Shown here in pieces: positions 13,194 through 26,169 of a stretch of 64,000 nt of DNA; position 1 is the first letter of the stretch, and each line of letters begins with the position of its first letter. The position numbers and the translations under genes are program-made. The notes under the pieces were generated by a model. That model worked only from the letters and a program-made list of their open reading frames with translations. It was not told the origin of the DNA and ran no database searches. The DNA comes from Odobenus rosmarus divergens (taxonomy: Eukaryota > Chordata > Mammalia > Carnivora > Odobenidae), in NCBI RefSeq assembly GCF_000321225.1, contig NW_004450276.1:1579141-1643140 (forward strand), written 5' to 3'.

Positions 13194-13316
13194 CTTGGGC
13201 TGCCAGCACAAAATACCACATGCTGGGTGGCTTAACCCACGCATTTTGTTTTTTCCCAGTTCCAGAAGCTGAAAATCCAAGATCAAAGTGCCATCGGGGT
13301 TGGTTTCTTCAATACA
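13194..13316 (-). mobile_element. MLT1-type LTR fragment, antisense
   Basis: Contains GGGCTGCCAGCACAAAATAC, CTGGGTGGCTTAACCCACG, CCAGTTCCAGAAGCTGAAAA and TTGGTTTCTTC, the reversed 3' portion of an MLT1 LTR. Confidence 0.75.
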
Positions 13317-13329
13317 ACCAGTGTCCCTC

Positions 13330-14680
13330 TCTTCCCCGGGTTATTCTTGCAAGCATTCAAAGGTGCTCCTCCCTCACTCCACAATCCTCCTCCACCTCCC
13401 TTCAAAACAGTTCTCTAAAGCACTATGTCACTGCCTCCCCCTTAAACACTTTTTTCACTCATGAGATCACTCAAATCTGCTTGCCTCCAAAGCTCCTCAA
13501 CATCCCAACATGCTCCAAATTTAACGGGTGCTTCTTCTAATTTTACTCAATTTTTCTGCAACATTTGATCCAGTACACCACTCTCTTCCCTGAAAATTCT
13601 CCCCTTACTGGAGCCATGATGGCATATTCTTCTGGGTCTTTCTGCTTGCTTCTACTCCTGTTTCAAACCTCTAGATCTTGGAATGCCCTAGAACTTGCTC
13701 CTGTATCTTCTGGAATCATTTTCTCTTCTCTGGCTGTTTCCAATGCTAAGTGATCTCACCCTATTTCCCGGCTTTGCCTGTCCCTCTGGCAGTGACACCC
13801 AAATTAATATGTGCAGCTCTGACCTCCCCCCTGATCTCCAGACTCATTTATACAGTCCAAGTGCCTGACAGCTCCTCTTGGATGTCTAATAGTCTTGTCA
13901 AATGTAGTGTATCCAAAACATAACCCTTGACTTCCTTTCCCTCTTCCAGACTTTCCCGTCTCAGTGGATGGCAGTGAACTGCTCAAACTAAAACTTTCAT
14001 CATCCTTGACTTCCCCCCTTCTCTTATCTCCTACACCCAGTCCTTTAGCAAGTCTGCCTCAAATGCATCTTCAGCTCTACTTCTAGCTCTCCAGCCCAAG
14101 GCACCTCATCTCTCCCTTGGACTGCTACCATGGCGTCCTCACTAGTCTTTCTGCTTCCATTGTTGCCCCACTGCCATCCATTCTCTATGTAGCTACTGGA
14201 AGAATCTTTTAAAAACTTAAATCACATATTTTGTCTTTCCCTTACACAAAACCCCTCCGTGATTTCACCTATCATTAGAACGAAACTCAGAATCATCTCC
14301 AAGGCTTGCGTCCTGTATTATCTGATTGACCAGACCTCTCTTCCTACTCTGGCCCCTGCCCCCCCTCAGCCCCCAACTCTCTATGCTTCATTCTTTCTGT
14401 TAGACAGGCCAAGTGCAGGGTCTATGTACCCACTGTTCCCTCTGCCTTGAAAATTCTTTCTCCTCATTCAGGTCTTCACTCAAATGTCGGCCCCTCACTT
14501 TTCCTACTCCCTATGTAAAGCAGACCCTCACCGGTCCTCAGCACTGACTTTCTATTTCCTTCATATTGCTTATCACAGTGAACTCCTAGAGGGCTGAGCT
14601 TTGGTCTGCCATGCTCCGCTCCCTGCTCTCTCTCCAGCAGCAAGGACACACCTGGCACACAATGAAAACTCAATGAGAGA
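13330..14680 (+). mobile_element. L2 LINE, long 3' fragment
   Basis: More than 1 kb of L2-like sequence in sense. Landmarks include CCCTTACTGGAGCCATGATG, TGGAATCATTTTCTCTTC, AAAACCCCTCCGTGATTTC, CTCTGCCTTGAAAATTC and CTAGAGGGCTGAGCTTTGG, then a close resembling the L2 3' end. Short open frames inside it are decayed remnants or chance. Confidence 0.7.
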
Positions 14681-16638
14681 ATAAAATCGGTCACACACTC
14701 TCTCCCTCCTCCAGGATGCCAAAGGAAGCCCACAGTTGCCTGCCCCAGTCCTCCATTTGTCTCCACACCATCTATCTAAGGAGAGCTGTCTCAGCCAGAC
14801 TGGTCCTGGGCTCTTCGTATATCAGAGTCAGAGAGTTGACAGAGAATTAATAGGAGAAGATAGAACCTGAAAGGCTTAGGAAGGGAACGACTTGGAGAAA
14901 TCGGCTGTCAGTTAAAAATAATAAAGAACAGAGGTCTGAGTGAGGAGGTGGGGGGCGGGGCGGAGGACCGGGAAGGGAAAAAAAAAAAATCCATGTGGTC
15001 TAGACATAAGCGTGAAAGTTCTTTCTGCACTTGTCTGATCTGAGTCTCTGGAGGGGGTGGGAGAGAAAAAATGGAGAAGAGAGCTGAGGATTCTGAACTG
15101 AATCCTTTTTATGTATTTCAAGAGAAAGGAAAATAAGAACGTAATTTTTTTTTCCACGTTGAGTTGTGCTTCCTCAAACACCAGCCTGGAGTTGAACCAC
15201 AAGGGCCCAGGATTTCAGTGAACTGCATGACTGATCATGTGACATGACCACAGCCATTCAGTTAACAGGGGTGAAGTGAGGAAGCCAGGGCTTCTGCCTC
15301 TGGGGCCGGGGTTCCTACGCCGGTGTCACCTCAGTCCTTCCCAAACAAGAGACGCGGCTAACTGCGTATGTCTTATTCCTCATCCACAACATGGCCTCCA
15401 TTTTGTTGCCATTTTCCCTTCTCAATGCTCCCCATAATTTAAGTCATGCTCTCCAATTCATGGTTTCTAAGACATCTTTACCACCCTTCCAAATATCGAA
15501 ATAGCATTTGTTCTATTTTTTTTTTTCTGTCACTTCTCCTCTGTGATTCCTGGACCATTACCAGTAGCAGGTATCCAATTCCACGTTTTATGAACACTTA
15601 GTTCCTGGCAGATAATCTGTCTACATCCGGAGAAGGGAATTATTTAAAGCGACAAGGTGATCTCAGACCAGCTTTTCACCTGTTCTGGGCTCCCACTCGT
15701 CTTTTCCGTGAGATGTTTCCTATTAGAAGATTATTGCTCCTGAAAGAAGTGGGAAATAACAGTGGAATAAGGAAGTTCTTATTTCCCCGACTTCAGGGAA
15801 CAGTATGCAGTCGGTCCCAAGCACAGAGTATATCCCTTCCTCATTTTTGCTGGGAATATGGCTATGGAAACACATCAGAGGTCATCAGAGGTCACCGTCC
15901 TCCAGCCTTCTCACAACCTTGCCCCAGCGCATCCTTGTGGGATGGATGCCCTGACTTCATCCTCCCACCCAGCTTTCCTGAAGCTGATGCCATGTGCACC
16001 TCCCAATTCTGTCATTTGCGTTTACATCTTCAGAATGTTATTTTTTTAGTAGCTTTCCCACAAGGCAATCCTAGACACAGGCATGACGTGGTAACATGAT
16101 AACTATGATATAATTTTTAAAAAATTATTATGCCAAAGATCGAGAACTCTGAAAGGCTTTGTAAAAGAGAGAGCATACTTTTCTATGATGGTGAAGTCAT
16201 GGGAATGCCGATGCCACTGGTGATAATCCCCAGAACCCTGAGGGTCACCCCAAGAACATGTGTACTGTGATGAATACCTCTCTGAGCCATTAAGTGCTTC
16301 CACAGTCAAGTGCCATGAAATTAGTGCTCACCCAGGTAGAGGATGCTATGGATGACACACAATCCTTCCTTTGGGATGGCAACATTCATCTCTCCAGCTG
16401 GTGGGACTGGTGTCTGCTGGATCCTCCCCCAGAAGCCACACTCAGGGAAAGGAGCTGCTTCTGCAAGGTCACATGCCCTGGAAGGCAGATGTCTCCTAGG
16501 ACTGATCAATGCCCTACTCTGAACCTCAATGCAGAGGGGCCAGCTCGTGGCCAAGGCTTCCGTGGCAACTGCATTAGGATCCAACTCCTCCCACAGCTCC
16601 ATTCTGCTTCCCTCACACCCTCACCGGCGGGGTTCCTG
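14681..16638. other. Unannotated stretch
   Basis: No exon or named repeat recognised. The open frames at 15713-16099 and 16294-16683 have no recognisable domain. Confidence 0.3.
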
Positions 16639-16655
16639 AGAGCACTTCCTAATAA

Positions 16656-16691
16656 GAGTCTCATGCTCTACCGACTGAGCTAGCCGGGCAC
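16656..16691 (-). pseudogene. Retroposed 5' half of tRNA-Lys(CTT), tailless
   Basis: The minus strand holds the first 34 bases of tRNA-Lys(CTT) without mismatch to the sequence I know: acceptor strand GCCCGGC, D arm GCTCAGTCGGTAGAGC and anticodon stem TGAGA, stopping in the anticodon loop. Two extra bases (GT) precede it. A perfect 17-bp duplication, AGAGCACTTCCTAATAA, flanks the insert at 16639-16655 and 16692-16708. There is no poly(A) tail. The neighbouring duplication begins TTA on the tRNA strand, which would also match the next three tRNA bases. It differs from the CAN SINE head (GGGGCGCCTGGGTGG), so it derives from the tRNA, not the SINE. Not a functional tRNA gene. Confidence 0.93.
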
Positions 16692-16920
16692 AGAGCACTT
16701 CCTAATAAACTCCCTGCACACAAATCTCCATCCCAGAGTCTACTTTTCGGGGAACCCAATGTCCAACAATCCCTAATACAATAGAAATCATGGAGTATGT
16801 ACTTTAATTCACATGTGTTTCTAATTGGTATGCAAAAAAAATCATATATATAAACTCTCCAATTAACTCTATGAGCAAGATCCAAGAATTAAAAAGATGC
16901 ATAACAAAGTTAAACAAGTC

Positions 16921-17116
16921 TTTTTTTTTTTTTTTTAAGATTTCATTTATTTATTTGAGAGAGCACTAGAGTGGGGGAGGGACAGAGGCAGAGGGAGATG
17001 GACAAGTAGACTCCCCACTGAGCACAGAGCCCAATGTGGGGCTCAGTCCCAGGACCCTGAGATCATGACCTGAGCTGAAGGCAGACAATTTACTGACTGA
17101 ATCATCCAGGTACCCA
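16921..17116 (-). mobile_element. CAN SINE, antisense
   Basis: Left poly(T)/AAGATTTCATTTATTTATTT tail and reversed, mutated head (AATCATCCAGGTACCC). Flanked by AAAGTTAAACAAGTC and AAAGTTAGAACAAGTC. Confidence 0.93.
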
Positions 17117-17257
17117 AAGTTAGAACAAGTCTTAAACTGAATTGTATTTCCCTTCTGGGATATTTTCCATAGGTATAACTGCCAGAAAGTAAAAAACAAA
17201 ACAAAACAAAAACCACTTTGGAAGAAAGCTTACATTTGTAATGGTCAACTATTCTAG

Positions 17258-17477
17258 GGGCGCCTGAGTGGCTCAGTCAGTTAAGTGTCTGACTCTTGAT
17301 TTCAGCTTAGGTCATGATCTCAGGGTCGTGAGATCGAGCCCCATGTCGGGCTCCACACTCAGCACAGAGTCTGCTTGAGATTCTCTCTCTCCCTCTCCTT
17401 CAGCCCATTCCCCCACTCACGCTCACACATGTTCTCTCTCTCTCAAATAAATAAACCTTAAAAATAAAAAAAAAAGA
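17258..17477 (+). mobile_element. CAN SINE, older GACTCTTGATTTC-type
   Basis: GGGGCGCCTGAGTGGCTCAG head, TGACTCTTGATTTCAGCTTA body and CAAATAAATAAACCTTA tail. Flanking duplications are AATGGTCAACTATT and AACGGTCCACTATT. Confidence 0.95.
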
Positions 17478-17479
17478 AA

Positions 17480-20400
17480 CGGTCCACTATTGTCAAACTT
17501 TTGCGAATTATCCTTTTTAACCTCCAGTCTGTGTTCTGGGTTATCATTTTGCCCCACAAGTAGTGACTAAGAGTTTTTTTATGGGCCAGAATTTAGACAG
17601 TCAGGAACAATTACCTAGATTCGGAAAGACAAACTTTAGATATCACTTGCTGTCTTCCTACAACACTGGTCTCCTCTTCACCAAATGGTAGCCAAAGGCT
17701 ACTTTCACCATTAACTGCAGAGAATGTACTACTCCATGGCAAACACAGCCTTCCATAATTCTGTTCCTCCCTTGCCGCCATCCCCAGGCTCAAGTGAAAA
17801 TGCATTGATGTCGTTATGGCTCTCGACACATTGATTAATCAGGTAATACACATTCTAAACACTTAGTGAAATGGACTGTAAAAAAACTATTTTACTGACT
17901 CTCGGGGGCAACGATTTATCTTCTCTCGCGTTAATGGGCAGTGTTTTATCTATGTCCTTGCAGTCTGGTGGTACTTAAAAATCATCTGAAAATGCCTGGG
18001 CTTTGTGGATTCAGCATCACTTAAAGTTCACCGAATTTGGCTAAAATTTTCAAAACAATTAAACAAACAATACAAAGCGTGCTAAGACACAGAGACAGGA
18101 ATGATAGGAAATATTAGAAGCTGCTTCATGCTATGGACCAGCCAGGGCGATGGACAGCGTTAATTTCACTTTGAACAGAGCCAACTGGAAAAATGATGAA
18201 AATCCCTTTCAACACAACAGGAAATAAACGCGCATGGAAGCAATTCTTAATAGAATATTGTTGCCATTCATTTGGCAGTACCAGAGTCAACAAGACACTC
18301 GGAGAGCATTTGTTAACAAAAAATACGTGCCTGATATATCATGCAGCCAAATTCACAATTAGATAGAAATATTGAAATTACCCCAGAAGCAGCAGCAACC
18401 CCACAAATTCTGACCGTATGAAACAAGTAAGCAGAAGCTTGTGAACTGTACTGAATTTACAATGGCTAGTTCCTGTTTTCCAACTCCTAATAATAATCTC
18501 CCCGGGGAAATCTTTTCAACTCTTACAGAAAGCGTCCCCTCATTACATGTTTGCACAGCACCCTATTTCTTTTTTCTTCATAAAACTTGATATTGTCGGG
18601 TTCTGTGATTAATGTTTCCCTCCCCCCACCCCCGACTACGGTGGCAGCTCTGTGAGGGCCAGAGACCCCAGGACTGGTTCCCTGAGTGCCTAATGCTGTG
18701 TATGATCCATGACAGGGGCACCAAGTATCCTTTTTGAATGAATAAATGAGATTATTGACACATCTGTGATTTTCTCCATTCTCCAGTCTCTTTTTGGTTG
18801 TTACATGCATTTCTCTAGACGCTGTGACTTTCTCTTCTGTTACCATTCTAATGAGAATACAAGAGCAGACAACATCCCTAGGACAATGTGACATTTACAG
18901 GAGAAAAGACACATCCCTCCTACCCCTTTGCTCTAGGCACACTAGAACAGATCCCTTGTTCAAGAGCATTTAGGTACCCACGATGGGTCCCGAAATGTAT
19001 AAGCAATAATCTCAAGGGAAATTTTACATCTTGGTCTGAAGTCATCTTCAGAACAATACTCCATATCTTCTACCAAGTCCTTTATAAGATAAGCAGAAAT
19101 CACAGGTATTGAGTATTATATTATAATCTCAGGTACTAATTAACTCACACCATGTACCACTTATTTAAAAAATTATGCAACATCAAGAACATGAAGAACC
19201 ACCTCGCACAGGATTTTGTCCAGCTATGGTTATTCCCACACTTTTCAGCTTCTGGCTTTGGAGCAACATTCCCTCCAACCGCCCCACCTTGAACAACTTT
19301 GACAGATTTATTCCCAAGTTCTGCTTTTGCTGATCCGTCTCTGTGACAGACACCACATTTCAACCCTGCCTGCACTCCCCAAATAGTGTGTACGTGTGAA
19401 GCCTATCATATTTTAATGTATTTAAGATTTTGACCTTATTGTCCATTATAGAAGCAGAAAAATTGCATTTTGATTAGATATTTCATTAGACATTTCAACA
19501 GGTCTTAAGAGATTTCCTCTCATTCCATTTATTCATAGTTATTTCAGTATGTCCAGTTTTTACTTATGGGTTTGTATTCATCGAACACTGATCAAAATTT
19601 TTTCTGCTTTTCTTTTAGAAAGAAATAATATCTAAACATCACCCGTGTGGGGATCTAAAGAACTCCCACCAGTTATTTGAGGTTCAAAATGAGGGTGACC
19701 ACCTGGGAATAAAAACAGAATGACTCTGAGAAATCACACGAGTTACAGATCTGCACGGAAGTGCACCGGTGGCAGGCCTGGCCTGTGTGACTACAAATGT
19801 GCTTGGTTGGTGGTCTTAGCTCGGGTTCCCCGGAAGGAGACCATGAGACAAGGATTCAGATGTGAAAAGCCTGCTGGAAAGAGGGCCTCTGGCAAGACGG
19901 GAGGGGAGCGAGATACTGTGGCATAAGGCCCACAGTTAAGGCCTCATGTTATGTGGGCCTTGACATCTGGGGGAAACCAGGAGGGCCTTGAATGGCCAAA
20001 GCTTAAGTTCCCCTCCCAGCTCCGCTCCCACAGATCAGCCCCCCCTCCGACCAAAGAGTCCTCCTGGTCCCAGGCCCTGACGCAGTCCCTGTCTATCCCT
20101 CAGGAGTGGGCTTCAATTCTCCACCAGCCCACAGAATTATGCAAACAAACAAATCACATCCTCCTGCAAGAACCAACAGGCGCCTCACCCTCTTGATACT
20201 ACAAAGCATGCCACCCACAGCCCTGCACTTTCTGTTCCCAAGTGTGATCTCGGCGTGGCTCCGTCAGGCAGGCAGTGTCCCACTCCAACGTTCTGAGTCT
20301 ATGTAACTAATGAACTGCTGTTGGTCTTGATTATCCATGTCAGCGTCATGTGTCTGGGCATCTCCAGATTTCTTCCTGTGGCAGGAATCCCTCCCTCACC

Positions 20401-20890
20401 AGCAGGGCAAATAGGAGAAAATTAAAAAAGATACAGAAGGAAATGTATCTAATAAAACGTGCATTATCAAGCAGGTTACTACTACAACCCCTGGGTAACT
20501 GAGCTAAGATCCTCTGGAGACTTCTCTGGGCCAGTGTAGAAATACTGTCCCCATATGGTAAAAGAGCTGACTCTCGTCAGGCATCAGCTGGGGGTGCCTC
20601 TGGCAGCATTCATTCTCCCACATGTCAGACATGCTGTAAGTGGGCAAGGAGCTCAGCCTGCCAGAGATGCAGAAGCAAGCAGATGGGGCTGGTCTGCAAG
20701 CAGTACAGCTATGAGGCCTGAGAGGACATGGGCAGAGCCTCCCCTACCACCATAGGAAAGAGCAATGGTCCATCTTGCCAAAAATCCTGCTAGTTCCCAA
20801 GTTTTCCCCCCCAAATTCACTAATCTGCTCATGAAAAGACTCCATCTTTCAGTACCGATAAAGCTCTATGGATTTGTTTGCTTGTTTTCT
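17480..20890. other. Repeat-poor unique sequence
   Basis: About 3.4 kb with no confidently named repeat and no exon. The part at 17880-18360 looks especially free of repeat decay. The segment 19790-20310 may hold an unrecognised LTR. Confidence 0.3.
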
Positions 20891-20891
20891 T

Positions 20892-21084
20892 AAAGATTAC
20901 TTGAGAGAGAGAGAGCACGTGCATGCACACACACGAGTGAGGAGGGGCAGAGGGAGAGAATATCCAGCAGACTCCACGCTGAGCACACAGCCTGACGCAG
21001 GACTTGATCTCATGACTGTAAGATCATGACCTGAGCCGAAATCAAGAGTTGGACGCCTCATCGACTGAGCCACCCAGATGCTCC
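20892..21084 (-). mobile_element. CAN SINE, antisense, diverged
   Basis: Reversed head GACTGAGCCACCCAGATGCT at the right end, with GATCATGACCTGAGCCGAAA inside. Tail at the left (TTAAAGATTACTTGAGAGAG). Confidence 0.9.
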
Positions 21085-21204
21085 TGAAAAGAGGATTGTT
21101 AATGGGAAAAAAAGAAAAATGTTGATGGTTTGATAAAGTAGAGTTGCTAATTCATTTCTCTACCCTCTAGCATTTAGGAATGAGCTATTATTCTTGGTTG
21201 GTGG

Positions 21205-21360
21205 GTTCTCAGACTTCAGCACATGTCAAAATCACATGGGAAGGCTTAGGTCTCAACTCCGGAGTCTCTCATTAAGCAGCCTGGGGTGAGGCCTGAGAAT
21301 GTAGATTTCTGATAAGTCCCCTGGGGGTGCTGCTGCTGATGGTCCTAGGCCAAGGCTCTG
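21205..21360 (+). mobile_element. MER5-type hAT DNA transposon
   Basis: Contains GGTTCTCAGACTTCAGCACA, TCAAAATCACATGGGAAGGC and TGGGGTGAGGCCTGAGAATG, the MER5A order. Confidence 0.8.
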
Positions 21361-23239
21361 CCACCAAGCGTCTTCCAACATGGAGCTATGGAGACCCATA
21401 ATTAGTGGTACGGATGCGGGAGAGTCAAAATGACAGTAGTGCAGGACTCCTCAACAGAGGATGGACCAGCAAAGCATAAGGTTAAATAAAAGAAGAAAAA
21501 TCAGTAGCTTTGTCTTTGCGGTACTGTAATTTGAGCAGACAAGGAGATTTCCTTAATAGAGATCAAGGTGAAGGAGACAGTCCAGGTAAGAGCAGGTAAG
21601 GATGGGAGCCACGCCTGCGTTCACCCCAGGTGCTGGTGCACATGGACCTTTTCTCCATGACAGGGTGACACAGGGTTCCCAGAAGAGAGGGCATTGAGAT
21701 CTGGAGTCAGGATCATTCTTCCCTGGGCAACAAGTGGGAACTTACCTGTTGATAAGGGAATGTCTTGCCTGTGTTTTTATCCCTTTATCCCTTTAGTCCA
21801 ACAAGAGTCTGGCTTTGCCTTTGGAAACAGTCCAGTGTCTTGATCTCATGGAAATCCACTTGCTCGTGAAAAGAGAACCACCCTGACTAGCCCTTTACCT
21901 TCTGCCTCTGAATTCAAGTGTTCCTGATGCTATGACCAGAGCAATTATTACTTGGAAAGAAAGAGGAGGAAAACCCTGACATCACACCGTCAGGTGACTT
22001 AGGAAAGCCCATCACAGAGTTCTCACAGAGATGTGAGAGAGCATACTGATACAAGGCAGAAGGAAGTCTTTCCTCCCCAAAGTCCCTACTGAAACACATT
22101 CCACCCCCAACAGAAGTTCCCCTCAGCATTGCCCAGCCATTATCATAAGGGCCAGGCTCATCAACCATACAATTTTCATTTTCACATGTTTATTGAGTGC
22201 CTTCTGTGTGATATGTAATGTGCATTCTACAAAAGCATCTTCATAACGCAGTCTGACAGGGGTAAGAGGCTCTCGCGAAGGCCTAGGTACCCAAGTAGAT
22301 CCATCCCATGTTTGAAGTCCCACAGTATCAGATCCTTTCCTTCCTAGTGAGGCACAGGTTCTAGAAGAGATTTCCGATGACCTATAATACACCTGGTGAG
22401 TACCCCACTACTGACCTAGAATCCTACAGAAGCACCTCAGTGGAAACTAACACAGGATCCTGCTGGCCAAATGACATACGGCTCTGCACGGAACCAAACG
22501 TGTATGACGTGGAAAAGGAAATCTGGTGGTGGGGAGCATGGGGTATAAAATATGAGAAGCAGAGACGAATCAGCATGAGGGTTCTGCTTCCGTGCAGAAC
22601 CTGAAAAACCAGTGGAAAACAGTAAAACCGAGAGGTGGTGGGCGACCCACAGAGCCCTGGGTGCTCGAGGCAAGAAAGGAAGGCTCTGGACGGTCTATTT
22701 CACAATTCTGCTTATAAATCTAGGGTGAGGCCACATTCCCAAGTGTGCATCTTCCTGCTGCCCATCCCTTTGGAGGCACAGCCAGACACCTTCCAGGAGG
22801 TCAGTCTAAAGGAAAGACAGACCCAAAGAGGAAAGGAATGAACGGGAAGGGTTTTCTCTATACCTCGTATGAGGAGAAGAAACAAGGTCATTTTGTTTAT
22901 TGTCAGTGTTTCGAGGCGTTGTTTTGACTTGATTTTCAGCTCTATTAACTTTTAGGATTATCCCTACAAGTTTTTCTCACTTCCTCGCTGAGTGACTAAA
23001 CCTCTCTGAATGCCCATTTCTTTAAACACTCTAACACCAATCCTGCAGCAGGTATTCCAGAGATGGTTGTGTTGACAGAGCAAACAGTACCCATTAACTG
23101 CCCAGCCGGGCCCGTCTCCCTGTGGCTGAGCGTGAGCTGCCATCATCCCTGTCCTTCCCCTCCCACGCTGTCCCCCTCATTAGCAGTCATGATAACTGTT
23201 TTCTCTCTGGAGTCCAGAGAGCATTATAAATCCTAATAC
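21361..23239. other. Unannotated stretch with a small MIR remnant
   Basis: A probable antisense MIR fragment lies at about 22175-22262 (CATGTTTATTGAGTGCCTTC). Nothing else is recognised and no exon is seen. Confidence 0.35.
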
Positions 23240-23690
23240 TTCCATTCATTCATTCCACAAATATTTGTTTTTATTTGTGATACAACACTCGGTAAATGCC
23301 GCAGATACAAAAATGACAGGCAGCGCCTGCTCACTCAGAGCTCTCTGTCTCCCCAGGGGATGGCAAATAAAGAGTCAATTTGCCAGCGTGTGATAATGAG
23401 CTATTCCAGAGAAATGCAGAGGCAGGGAGTTAGAATCAGGAGGCAAGGCAGTTGGGAGCAGCCCCGGGGGAGAGGCAGCTGAGCTAGATCTCCAGGGAAG
23501 AACTAAGGCATCAGACAGGTAGACAAGGGAGCGAAAGAAACAGCAAACGTGAGGGGCTGGGGAGGCAACAGTGAATGACAGGAACAGAAGAACAGCCCAA
23601 ACACTGGCATCACGGGAGTCAAAGGAGACAACCACTCAGAGAAGAATGGAGTAGTCCGATCTGAGGAAGCAAGAAATATGGGGACCAAGT
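23240..23690 (-). mobile_element. L2 3' end, antisense
   Basis: Begins CATTCATTCATTCCACAAAT and continues through AGATACAAAAATGACAGGCA to GTGAGGGGCTGGGGAGGCA and GTAGTCCGATCTGAGG. This is the reversed L2 3' region. Confidence 0.6.
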
Positions 23691-25261
23691 GTTCGTTGGC
23701 TATGTTGCAGATAATCTCAGCACGAAGAGTGGGAGAGCCGCAGGGGCAGAAGTCAGTCCACGATCACTTGGGGAGGGACACGGAGTTGGATGTAAACACA
23801 CCACCAGGGCTTTTGTGGCCCGAGTTGCAAACACCACCGCCCCGCACCTGCCTGCTGTGTTGGGGGCGTCGACCAAAAGTTCCACCAAAGTAGCAAGCAG
23901 AGGGGTGTGCCCTTACTGGCTTAGGGCCGGTGTTTGCAAACAAAAAGTCTCTCTCCAATCGTATTTCATATTCTGAAGTACATCTATTGCCCTTCCAGTT
24001 TAGGACCCCTCACGCATTTATACAGCCAGTCTTTTCCCTTGAGAGATATACACATCATTACCACCACTGACCCCACTACCGATACCTCCATATACTCCCG
24101 TGTGCTCATTCCACTTTAATCTGGACCTCACATTTTATGGTGTGGGGCTTCATTTAGCATCTTGTGCTTGATTCTGGTACATTCGCCCCTCCTCTTCCAG
24201 GGATCCATATTCTTTATAACGGGGTTACACAAAACACTTGCTCAATGTGACTGAGGGCTCCCCCTTGTGGCAGAGAGCAGACCGACAGCCCCAAAGCCAT
24301 TGGCAAAGCCCCTTTGCGTTCCTCTAGTACTCAGGAGGGAAAGCTAGAACTTTTAGAAAGCTAGGTTTATCTTTCTAGACTTCCTTGCAACCAGGCTGGG
24401 CATGCGTCAATTATGGCCCAAAATACTGAGGCAGAAATCTCTGGGTAGGGATTTTCTTTCCAAGTGTACAGGCAATGCCTCATTAGGACAAAGCTCTTTG
24501 CCCTCGACCCTTCCCTCTTCCTCCTGATGGCCATCTGCAGACATGAGGGTGAGAACCACACATACTGAGAATGATGGAGAGGACAGATTAAGGAACTTGG
24601 GATTCTGATGACACTGGGGAACTGCTACACCAGTCTGGTCTGCTACCTAAAGTCTCTTGCTAAGCAAGAAGCATAAACCCCTGTTACTTATTGCTAAAGA
24701 TGATTTACTCCTAGGTGAGTCACTCGTGGAAGCATCCGAAGCAGGCACTTGGTTGGTGGCCACTGTTCTATGTGGCTCCTTGAAACTGGAGAGCCCTCCC
24801 ACCTCCATGCTACTCTGGAATGATCCATTGTTTGGCAGCTCCAAGTATAAACAAATGAAACTTCCACCTCCTTGTTTGCTGCCTCTAGTACACCCACAGC
24901 TTCTGCCCGGGATATTGGATACCGTGAAGTCTGATTGGAGGGTTTCTGGATAGTCCTGAACTCTGGACAAAAACAAAACAGAACAAAACACAGAAGGACC
25001 CAGAAACTTGCCTGGGTAAGAAAGTATAAAGAAACATGGATCACACCTACAAAAGTGGGCCTATCCCCCCAGCCCAGTAATAGAACATTAGTGAAGGAGG
25101 AGACAAGTGAGGTAGGAGGAAGGGACAAGGAGAAGGTCTAACGGTGGACAGTGAAGAGCAGGCAGGGTCCTGAGGCCTGATCACAGGGGAGCAGCCTGAG
25201 CGTGCGTGAGGGGGGTGTGTATTGAGATCAAGACCAGGACATACAGGGTGGATGAGATGCC
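23691..25261. other. Unannotated stretch
   Basis: No exon or named repeat. Several overlapping short frames at 23678-23976 are not supported by any homology I recognise. Confidence 0.3.
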
Positions 25262-25412
25262 ACAAGGTTCCTTTAGAAATGCATATTCCTGCGACCCAGC
25301 CTCAGGGAATCTGATGCCACAGGTCCGAAGTGGGACCCAGGAATTCTCATTTTCAATGAGCACCTCAAGTGGTAATCATGCATGTGGTTCTCAATTTTGA
25401 AACTCTGCTAAA
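25262..25412 (+). mobile_element. MER5A-type hAT DNA transposon
   Basis: Contains TTTAGAAATGCATATTCCTG, TCAGGGAATCTGATGCCACA, GGACCCAGGAATTCTCATTT and CATGTGGTTCTCAATTTTG. Confidence 0.75.
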
Positions 25413-26169
25413 GGCTCTAAAACCATGAGCCAGGGAAGGGAAGCCTGGACTCAGAGAGAAACTTGTTGAGTAAGTAGCTTCTCTGGGCCTCAGCTGTAAA
25501 ATGACTAAACAAGTGGTTCTCAAACTCTTGCCATGGAACCCCCCCTTTTTTTTACTACCGAGATTTAATACGAAAACTGAATATATCAAATTCATGAAAC
25601 AGAGGCTCCTCTGACTGAAGCAGAGTGGGAAACCCCAAGGGCCACCCGATCCCCCCTCACCCTGTCACGTTCCTCTGAGCAAGCCCGAGGCTCTCGGCAT
25701 CTCTGGGCCAAGTGGCCTCCTGAGTTCACTCCAGTGAAGACATGTGACTTAACAGAATGTCACATAAATCAGGGGAACTCTTTGTGGTCCTTGTTTTGAA
25801 GGTCAAGTAGATTCCATCCTGAGATGGAGGATAAAGAAAAGAAAGCCAGGAGCAACTATCTTAAACCACATTTATAACCTTTACATAAAAGGATTTCTTC
25901 CCAGTGCTGTGTTAAAGGTATTTTAAGCACATCACTTCAAGATGTGACCAGAATAATGACACACTCATTTGAAAGTGGTCATTTTAGTAAAGCAATGAAA
26001 GTTTAAAGGGGGGAGGGCACTGGCAATTGTGATTTGTTTCGATTTTTGAAAAAGATAGGCTATCCAGGGTGCGATGAAGAAAGCATAAACAGAAACCACA
26101 AGAACAGCAGAGCCCACAGTTAAAAACAGAGGAGGAATTCACAAAGCCAGCACTGATACCCTTTCTGCC

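Noticed and set aside
19145..19375. Minus-strand 76-codon frame with CGVCHRDG near its N-terminus
   Set aside because: Two cysteines suggested a zinc-binding motif, but the pattern does not continue, no family is recognised and no splice context is evident.
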